In this document: positions 1-4,520 of the stretch, one piece after another
Numbering within the stretch: position 1 is the stretch's first letter
Layout: each line of letters starts with the position of its first letter
Assembly (NCBI GenBank): GCA_027080445.1
Contig: JALWRY010000274.1
Span: forward strand, 1 to 5,073
Source: Thiohalobacter sp.
GTDB lineage: Bacteria > Pseudomonadota > Gammaproteobacteria > DSM-19610
Length of the DNA: 5,073 bases
Reading direction: 5' to 3'
Made by a program: the position numbers and the translations under genes
The notes under the pieces: generated by a model
Databases searched by the model: none
Seen by the model: only the letters and a program-made list of their open reading frames with translations
Told to the model about the DNA's origin: nothing

Positions 1-701
1 GGACACAGGTCATCAACGGCAGGGGTGAAATCCTGCGCTTTGGCGGACAGGTGATGAAAAACGTCGCCGGTTACGATATCTCCCGCCTCCTGACCGGTTC
101 GCTCGGCACCCTGGGCCTGATCACCGAAGTCTCGCTCAAGGTGCTGCCGCGCCCGGCGTGTGAATACACCCTGAAACAGGTCTGTGACCAGGCGGAAGCC
201 CTGCGGCGTTTCGCCGACTGGAGCGGCCGTCCACTGCCGCTGTCCGCCGCCTGCTGGCACGACGACCACCTCACCCTGCGCCTGTCCGGCAACGAGGACA
301 GCCTGCGCCACGCGCAACACCGGCTCGGTGACGGCCTACTGGAACCCCTGCCCGACGAATGGAACAGCCTCCGCGACCAGCAACACCGTTTTTTCAGGCG
401 GGCAGACCCGCTGTGGCGTTTGTCGGTACCGCCGGCGACCCCGCCGCTGGCACTCGACGGTGACTGGTTCATCGACTGGGGGGGCGCGCAACGCTGGCTG
501 TACAGCGACACGGAACCCGAACGAATCCGTCGTCTGGTCGCCAGCGTCGGCGGCCACGCCACCCTGTTCCGCAACGCGCCGAAAGATAGCGAGATCTTCC
601 ACCCACTACCCGCGCCACTGCTGGCACTGCAACAACGCATCAAACGCGCCATGGACCCGCAAGGCATCCTCAATCCCGGCCGCCTGTACCCCGGACTCTG
701 A
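1..701 (+). CDS. glcE: Glycolate oxidase FAD-binding subunit GlcE, C-terminal part (5' end outside window)
   Basis: GlcE works with GlcD and GlcF as membrane-associated glycolate oxidase, which oxidises glycolate to glyoxylate and passes electrons to the respiratory chain. The frame is already open at the left edge (first full codon at base 3) and gives 232 residues of a protein usually about 350 long, so roughly the first third is missing. The visible part opens with the end of the FAD-binding PCMH domain, including FGGQVMKNVAGYD and LLTGSLGTLGLITEVSLKVLP, which are signature GlcE stretches. The last residues, MDPQGILNPGRLYPGL, are the conserved end of the FAD-linked oxidase family. The ATG at 51 is an internal methionine, not the start. 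The stop lies 2 bases before glcF, so the two are co-transcribed and probably translationally coupled. GlcD is expected just upstream. The identification is firm. Confidence 0.95.
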   Translation, partial: TQVINGRGEILRFGGQVMKNVAGYDISRLLTGSLGTLGLITEVSLKVLPRPACEYTLKQVCDQAEALRRFADWSGRPLPLSAACWHDDHLTLRLSGNEDSLRHAQHRLGDGLLEPLPDEWNSLRDQQHRFFRRADPLWRLSVPPATPPLALDGDWFIDWGGAQRWLYSDTEPERIRRLVASVGGHATLFRNAPKDSEIFHPLPAPLLALQQRIKRAMDPQGILNPGRLYPGL

Positions 702-703
702 TC

Positions 704-1906
704 ATGCAGACACGCTTCAGCCCGGCACTGCTCGCCACCCCGCCCGGTCAAACCGCCGAACGGGTCATCCGCAGTTGCGTGCATTGCGGCTTCTGTAACG
801 CCACCTGTCCAACCTACCAGTTGCTCGGCGACGAACTCGATGGTCCACGTGGCCGCATCTACCAGATCAAGCAGGTGCTGGAAGGCGCACCCGCCACGGC
901 CAGCCTGCAACAGCACCTGGACCGTTGCCTGGGCTGCCGCGCCTGCGAAACCACCTGCCCATCTGGCGTCGAGTACCACAAGTTGCTGGACATCGGCCGT
1001 GAACAGCTGGAACGACAGGTGCCACGCCCACTATGGCAGCGAATACAGCGCCGACTGATCCAGTTTATCTTTGCCGAAGCCGCACGCATCAACCCCTTGC
1101 TGTCACTTGGCCGCCTGGCACGCCCACTGCTGCCGCGCACGCTGAAAAGACGTATCCCGAAACGCCGTAAACTACCGGCCTTCACGCCAGGCACACACCG
1201 GAGACAGATGCTACTGCTGAATGGCTGCGTGCAACCCGCGGCTGCCCCTCACATCAACACACTCGCCATCCGTCTGTTCGACCGCCTTGGCATTGAACTC
1301 AGAACGGTCAGGGGGAGTGGTTGTTGCGGTGCACTGCACTTTCACCTCGGTGACGCCGAACGCGCACGACACAGCGCGCGCCGCAACATCGACGCCTGGT
1401 GGCCGGCCGTCGAACAGGGCGCCGAGGCGCTTGTCAGCACCGCCACCGGCTGTACACCCATGCTCGGGGACTATGCACAATTACTCGCCGACGATCCGGT
1501 CTATGCGCCACGCGCGGCACGCCTGGCGGCAATGACGCGCGACCTCAGCGAAGTCATCCGTGATGAAAACCTTGCGTCATTAAGCCCGGTAAAAAACCGG
1601 CGTATCGCCTTTCATTCACCCTGCACACTGCAACACGCCCAGTCACTCGACGGTGTTGTCGAAGACATCCTGACCCGGACCGGGTACACCCTGACCCCCG
1701 TACGCGACAAACACCTGTGCTGCGGCTCCGCCGGGACCTATTCCCTCCTGCAACCGCAACTGTCGCAACAACTGGCTGACAACAAGCTCGAAGCCTTGCA
1801 GGCCTCACAGCCCGAATGCATTGCTACGGCGAATATCGGTTGCCTGTTGCAGCTACAGGCCGGTACGGATGTCGAGGTGGTACACTGGGTGGAATTGCTG
1901 GGATGA
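704..1906 (+). CDS. glcF: Glycolate oxidase iron-sulfur subunit GlcF
   Basis: GlcF is the electron-transfer subunit of glycolate oxidase and carries electrons from the GlcD/GlcE flavins towards quinone. The 400-residue length is typical. Two 4Fe-4S ferredoxin motifs are intact near the N-terminus: Cys25, 28, 31 and 35 (CVHCGFCNATCP) and Cys75, 78, 81 and 85 (CLGCRACETTCP). Two cysteine-rich CCG domains follow, as in heterodisulfide-reductase-type subunits. The first has Cys175, Cys207-Cys208-Gly and Cys250; the second has Cys307, Cys339-Cys340-Gly and Cys380. In both, 31 residues separate the first Cys from the Cys pair, which marks an internal duplication with no degraded ligands. A basic stretch of about residues 145-155 lies between the halves. 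The ATG at 704 is 2 bases after the glcE stop and no better start is seen. No strong Shine-Dalgarno is visible, consistent with coupling to glcE. Confidence 0.97.
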   Translation: MQTRFSPALLATPPGQTAERVIRSCVHCGFCNATCPTYQLLGDELDGPRGRIYQIKQVLEGAPATASLQQHLDRCLGCRACETTCPSGVEYHKLLDIGREQLERQVPRPLWQRIQRRLIQFIFAEAARINPLLSLGRLARPLLPRTLKRRIPKRRKLPAFTPGTHRRQMLLLNGCVQPAAAPHINTLAIRLFDRLGIELRTVRGSGCCGALHFHLGDAERARHSARRNIDAWWPAVEQGAEALVSTATGCTPMLGDYAQLLADDPVYAPRAARLAAMTRDLSEVIRDENLASLSPVKNRRIAFHSPCTLQHAQSLDGVVEDILTRTGYTLTPVRDKHLCCGSAGTYSLLQPQLSQQLADNKLEALQASQPECIATANIGCLLQLQAGTDVEVVHWVELLG

Positions 1907-1924
1907 ACCCAACCCGGCTATTTT

Positions 1925-1942
1925 ATTTGTAGGAGCGGGCTA
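1925..1942 (+). repeat. REP-like remnant in the convergent gap after glcF
   Basis: The stretch contains GTAGGAGCGGGCT, the 5' half of the REP family common in Pseudomonas and some other gammaproteobacteria. That family normally continues into a matching GCCCGC arm; here the sequence runs into tagtgttctt, so the second arm is missing. A weak pairing of CCCGGCT (1913-1919) with AGCGGG (1934-1939) could form a poor hairpin between the convergent genes, but no T-run follows it, so I do not call a terminator. This is pattern recall only, and a short match could be chance. Confidence 0.35.
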
Positions 1943-1960
1943 GTGTTCTTACCTGATTCG

Positions 1961-2482
1961 TTACCGTGTAGAAGGGTGAGATGCTTGTGCCCTGACGCGA
2001 AAATAGCGAACGGGATACCAGACCAGAACGGCGAACGCATACACCAGCATCCCGACCCCGAAGTAATGACCCCACTGCGGCCCCGCCGGATAAAAGAACA
2101 GCAAACTGCCACCGAGCAGCCCGATGAACAGACCGGGTGTCACCATGAAGAACAGGCCCGGCCAGGGCGGTGTCGCGAGGATGACCCGTTGCGACAAGGC
2201 GGCCAGCTCGTCCTCACCGATAGCTTTGGCCATCATGATCTTCGATGCATTGGACGCGGCAACAATGAACGATGCCGTAAAGATGATCACGCCAAGGGGT
2301 GGTGACAAATACGCCGCCAGACCCACCAGGATGGTCAGCAGTGCAAACCGCCAACCGAGATGGTGCGCCACCGAGTTCGCTTCCAGCTTCAGGGTTGGCG
2401 ACACCTGGTAGGTTGTCCAGACGTCGGCAATGCGGGAACACACCGCCAGCCCGGCAATCACGTGAACCTGTGCTTCAATCAC
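1961..2482 (-). CDS. Small polytopic membrane protein of unknown function
   Basis: The 173-residue protein is hydrophobic, with likely membrane segments around residues 46-60, 62-80, 106-131 and 140-160. A weaker hydrophobic stretch covers residues 6-18. The soluble-looking N-terminal part holds RIADVWTTYQVSPTLKLEAN, an Asp-x3-Thr then Glu-x-Asn pattern that I associate with uncharacterised small bacterial membrane proteins but cannot name. The C-terminus is basic (VRYFRVRAQ), which would favour a cytoplasmic tail. The start is GTG at 2482: an in-frame stop lies just upstream and GGTGA stands six bases before it. GTG at 2461 is an alternative. The start overlaps a TGA by 3 bases, which suggests that a gene once lay immediately upstream. 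The gene is GC-rich like the core genes and converges on glcF. Function is unknown. Confidence 0.75.
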   Translation of the reverse strand: MIEAQVHVIAGLAVCSRIADVWTTYQVSPTLKLEANSVAHHLGWRFALLTILVGLAAYLSPPLGVIIFTASFIVAASNASKIMMAKAIGEDELAALSQRVILATPPWPGLFFMVTPGLFIGLLGGSLLFFYPAGPQWGHYFGVGMLVYAFAVLVWYPVRYFRVRAQASHPSTR

Positions 2483-2514
2483 TGTTTGTCACCGATGTAT
2501 TTGGCTATCGACAT
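2479..2514 (-). pseudogene. Possible 3' remnant of a lost upstream gene (11 codons)
   Basis: A minus-strand frame ending in TGA at 2481-2479 overlaps the GTG start of the membrane-protein gene. It reads MSIAKYIGDKQ from an ATG at 2514. The frame stays open back to the stop of the cyclase-like gene (29 codons in all), with no Shine-Dalgarno before the ATG. A stop/start overlap of this kind usually joins two real genes in one operon, so this may be the tail of a gene broken by the AT-rich insertion, or a tiny leader peptide. It could also be chance. I do not recognise the sequence. Confidence 0.25.
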
Positions 2515-2574
2515 GGCTGTGCGGAAAAAATGGAACGCAGCGGAATTTCCGACCGAACTAGCGCGTTGTTAAGC
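2515..2574 (-). repeat. attC-like half site at the end of the AT-rich gene pair
   Basis: On the minus strand the stop codon of the cyclase-like gene lies inside GCTTAAC, which fits the integron R'' core consensus RYYYAAC. It is followed by AACGC and GCTAGTTCGG, like the R''-spacer-L'' start of an attC site, where cassette genes often end. Next comes CGGAAA, a CCGCTGCGTTCC loop-like run, and TTTCCG, so the centre can fold back on itself. The expected second half (an L' arm complementary to GCTAGTT, then GTTRRRY) is absent; the sequence passes into GC-rich DNA. It may be a truncated attC or a chance likeness. Confidence 0.35.
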
Positions 2575-3291
2575 ATAGTTTACCCCCATGTATAATGAGC
2601 AGCTTTCTTTCCACTCAGATGGCAATTTGTATTTATTAATATAGTTACGCACAAGCTTTTCTAGATTTTCAGGAGGTGGGCATTTAAGAAAAGCCTTTTT
2701 TGTTATTTCCGACAGACTATCTAATTCTGCGTGAATCCAGTCGATTGAACTAAGCGGACTATTTGGAATGTCATTTGTAATAAATGGAAGTGACAGTCGG
2801 CTTTTATATTCTGAAGGAATTGTGAGTAACGGCCCTTTGGAGGATCTTTTATCAATACCTACAGCATTAATTAGAGCTGTACCCATAACAGGGAGTATTG
2901 TCATTAATCCAGCCCCCATCCTAGATGTAGGCGAATTGTCTTTATGACAACCACCTACTACCTCACTTGAGTAACAGCCTTTTATATCGGAAAGCTCACC
3001 TTCAGCAATTGCAGCTCTAGAAAAAACACCAAAGCTTGCAATAAACTTCATGAGTACTGCCGCTATTAACACTGCACGGTCAAGACACTCTTCATGAAAG
3101 TCTGAGACAATCAAGAACCCATCACCAAGCTGGTGAACAAACAATCTATCGGGTGGTTCAGGATATACGTTTTTACCTATTCTATGGATCGCGAGCATTA
3201 ACTTATTAAGCCCCAATAGAGCATAGTTTCCTTTAGGATAAAGAGCACTAAAACCTTCTATATCTATGTATATAGCCCAACGATTATCCAT
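2569..3291 (-). CDS. Class III nucleotide-cyclase-like protein, stand-alone
   Basis: This 240-residue soluble protein has the layout of a class III nucleotidyl cyclase homology domain. Residues 7-15, IYIDIEGFS, match the first metal-binding strand (Asp10; compare the DIEGFT of adenylate cyclases). HQLGDGFLIV at 53-62 matches the second (Asp57), 47 residues on, close to the usual spacing. RAAIAEGEL (92-100) matches the following strand. MGTALINAVGIDK (136-148) lies where the substrate-binding Asn helix should be: Asn142 is present, but the Arg expected four residues later is Ile146. The metal site thus looks intact while the transition-state Arg is missing or replaced. No membrane or sensor domain is fused. 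The start is ATG with an in-frame TGA three codons upstream and a weak GAAG ribosome site. It lies 73 bases after the J-domain gene on the same strand and probably in the same transcript. The family is unnamed; the product (cAMP, cGMP, cUMP or cCMP) or even activity cannot be told. Confidence 0.7.
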   Translation of the reverse strand: MDNRWAIYIDIEGFSALYPKGNYALLGLNKLMLAIHRIGKNVYPEPPDRLFVHQLGDGFLIVSDFHEECLDRAVLIAAVLMKFIASFGVFSRAAIAEGELSDIKGCYSSEVVGGCHKDNSPTSRMGAGLMTILPVMGTALINAVGIDKRSSKGPLLTIPSEYKSRLSLPFITNDIPNSPLSSIDWIHAELDSLSEITKKAFLKCPPPENLEKLVRNYINKYKLPSEWKESCSLYMGVNYA

Positions 3292-3319
3292 GCCGCTTCA
3301 TATATCTAGATTGTAATTC

Positions 3320-3339
3320 AACCGCCGATGACGACGGTT
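3320..3339 (-). other. Hairpin between the J-domain and cyclase-like genes
   Basis: In the minus-strand transcript an 8-base stem (AACCGTCG with CGGCGGTT) closes a four-base TCAT loop. One pair is G-U in the minus-strand RNA but would be a C-A mismatch in the plus-strand RNA, which suggests that any selected structure acts in the transcript of these two genes. No U-run follows, so it is unlikely to be an intrinsic terminator. It could protect the upstream message or modulate the ratio of the two proteins. Confidence 0.45.
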
Positions 3340-3364
3340 AGTTTGAAATTACATTACCAGGAAT

Positions 3365-4201
3365 TTATTGCGTATCATATTTAGACGCGAATGTCTTAAG
3401 TATAAAATGACAGAACTCCGATAAATCTTTGAACACATACTTAGAACTATTTAATTGCAACGTAATCCTTTCACCAAAAAAGCTCCTCTTTACATCACCT
3501 CCATGCAACCATATCAATTTTTGAGCCACGCTATAATTGAAACCATACATTCCCTTAAGCCTTGAGTAATAATTTCTACCGGCGAGTTCATTCTTCAGCT
3601 CAGGGTATTTTTTGTTTATATTATTTTCCACAATCGAGTAACTTACGCTTTTCCCCATAACTTTAATAATTAAATTTAATTCAAGGGCTGCATCAATTTG
3701 TTTGTTTGTAATCAACAGCTCAGCATAGTTGATTATTTCTTTATCATTACCAAAATACATAGCCAAATAGTCTAATTTCATCTTTTCCGCTATTGACTGC
3801 GAATCGCTGTAATTTTGACTATCAAGAATTTGTAACTTAAATGCAAAAGCGAGTCTCCATGATATAGCCGCCAAATTATCATACTGTTCATTTAACTTTG
3901 GATAAAAATCATTTGCCATTTTCCAGTCTTTTTCTAATGGGTCATTGAAGAAAGGAGGATTTGTACTAAATGCAGATGTAGTCGCAATATTTTTTTTACC
4001 TTCTATCTTTGCGTCATATTCAGATTTTTTGTTTGGTTCAGAGAGAATGGCATATGCTTCATTGATTTCTCTGATTCTATCCCCAGAGGCTTTATCATCA
4101 TTTCGATCAGGATGATAGATACTAACTAAAGCCTTATAAGCAGCTTTAATAACAGCTGGATCTGCATCGGGAATGAGACCTAATATTTTATAGTAGTCCA
4201 T
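3365..4201 (-). CDS. J-domain (DnaJ-like) protein with an uncharacterised C-terminal region
   Basis: The protein has 278 residues. Residues 1-66 are a complete J domain: DYYKILGL at the start, the catalytic HPD tripeptide at 30-32, which stimulates the ATPase of an Hsp70 (DnaK), and the helix IREINEAYAILSEPNKKSEYD. There is no Gly/Phe region, zinc finger or DnaJ substrate-binding domain, so this is a class C J protein. After a Ser/Thr/Pro-rich linker (about 72-88) comes a mainly helical region. MYFGNDKEIINYAELL (148-163) resembles a region seen after J domains in other uncharacterised bacterial proteins. The tail (about 210-275) contains GGDVKRSFFGERITLQL, with no family I can name. No signal peptide or membrane segment is seen. 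The ATG has an in-frame TAA four codons upstream and no clear Shine-Dalgarno. The gene is strongly AT-rich compared with the flanks, as expected for transferred DNA. It likely recruits DnaK to a specific client, perhaps the adjacent cyclase-like protein (inference). Confidence 0.85.
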   Translation of the reverse strand: MDYYKILGLIPDADPAVIKAAYKALVSIYHPDRNDDKASGDRIREINEAYAILSEPNKKSEYDAKIEGKKNIATTSAFSTNPPFFNDPLEKDWKMANDFYPKLNEQYDNLAAISWRLAFAFKLQILDSQNYSDSQSIAEKMKLDYLAMYFGNDKEIINYAELLITNKQIDAALELNLIIKVMGKSVSYSIVENNINKKYPELKNELAGRNYYSRLKGMYGFNYSVAQKLIWLHGGDVKRSFFGERITLQLNSSKYVFKDLSEFCHFILKTFASKYDTQ

Positions 4202-4220
4202 ATCTATCTTTTATCTTTGT

Positions 4221-4227
4221 GCCTAAC
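4221..4227 (-). other. Integron core-site-like GTTAGGC upstream of the J-domain gene
   Basis: Read on the minus strand the sequence is ACAATGTTAGGCAC. GTTAGGC fits the integron recombination core GTTRRRY exactly and equals the core of the class 1 attI site, where cleavage falls after the first G. The J-domain start codon lies 19 bases further on, a usual distance for the first gene of a cassette. It would pair with the GCTTAAC at the far end of the gene pair with one G-T wobble. A 7-base match alone is weak; the paired positions at both ends of the AT-rich block give it weight. Confidence 0.4.
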
Positions 4228-4329
4228 ATTGTTATCAAAAGACTCGTGTTTCCACATCCGAGCCGCGTAACAGCGAGCTGAGAATGTTGTGTACGTCCAA
4301 ACTTATGGGTTCTACAGGAAAACCTGAAT

Positions 4330-4347
4330 TGATTAATCATGTGTCAA
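4330..4347 (-). promoter_or_regulatory. Possible -35 box with adjacent palindromic operator
   Basis: On the minus strand a perfect TTGACA (4347-4342) is followed after two bases by the 10-base palindrome TGATTAATCA. If used, it would drive the J-domain and cyclase-like genes, and the palindrome would sit in the promoter spacer, a typical repressor position. No good -10 box lies 16-18 bases downstream, so this is only a candidate. Confidence 0.2.
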
Positions 4348-4372
4348 TGATAACTACTAGCATACGACGGGG

Positions 4373-4475
4373 GCAAACTCGAGCCATGATAGGTTGTCTG
4401 GTGGATAATTGAGCGCAAAGATGCAAGCTGGTAGACAGAAATTGCATTTAAGGCCTATTTCCGGGGCGAGTTTGC
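4373..4475. repeat. Long-spaced inverted repeat with nested smaller repeats
   Basis: GCAAACTCG (4373-4381) and CGAGTTTGC (4467-4475) are perfect 9-base inverted copies separated by 85 bases. Between them ATGCAA (4421-4426) and TTGCAT (4442-4447) form a second inverted pair, with TGTCT/AGACA in between. The 103-base unit could be a structured RNA, a protein-bound looping site, or a small mobile-element remnant with terminal inverted repeats. No target-site duplication is visible at its ends. Confidence 0.45.
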
Positions 4476-4484
4476 ACAAGATAT

Positions 4485-4512
4485 GGCTCCTTGGAACAGT
4501 CAGGCTTATACT
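4485..4512 (+). promoter_or_regulatory. Putative rhdA promoter giving a near-leaderless transcript
   Basis: TATACT at 4507-4512 is a good -10 box. The -35 is poor: TGGCTC (4485-4490) is correctly spaced at 16 bases but matches weakly. From this -10, transcription would begin about 1-3 bases before the rhdA ATG at 4521. The bases immediately before the ATG (ctataaaccc) contain no Shine-Dalgarno, which fits leaderless or near-leaderless initiation. Confidence 0.4.
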
Positions 4513-4520
4513 ATAAACCC

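Larger units (their letters stand above)
4202..4520. other. Non-coding stretch between the divergent J-domain gene and rhdA
   Basis: No convincing gene is seen here on either strand. The stretch holds the integron-like core site GCCTAAC/GTTAGGC (4221-4227), a GTTACGC motif on the minus strand (4271-4265), a small CAGG-AAAA-CCTG hairpin (4314-4325), a palindrome TGATTAATCA (4330-4339) next to a TTGACA on the minus strand, a long inverted repeat (4373-4475) and the putative rhdA promoter. Base composition is intermediate between the AT-rich pair and the GC-rich flank, so the exact edge of any insertion on this side is not sharp. Confidence 0.6.

Noticed and set aside
71..979. Long minus-strand open frame opposite glcE and glcF
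   Set aside because: It lies antisense to two clearly identified genes, is rich in Arg, Ser and Cys with no recognisable domain, and is the usual by-product of GC-rich coding DNA.
1943..2595. Plus-strand open frames across the membrane-protein gene
   Set aside because: The minus-strand reading gives a coherent multi-span membrane protein; the plus-strand readings are low-complexity with no motifs.
2569..4201. Calling the gene pair a Pycsar system outright
   Set aside because: Only the cyclase-like fold fits. The partner has no TIR domain, membrane segments or other known effector, and catalytic residues of the cyclase are uncertain.
2515..4227. A complete integron or complete attC site
   Set aside because: No integrase gene is present, the right arm of the attC-like site is missing, and only 7-base cores support the claim.
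4373..4475. A tRNA gene or an insertion sequence
   Set aside because: No cloverleaf or T-loop pattern, no transposase frame and no target-site duplication are visible.
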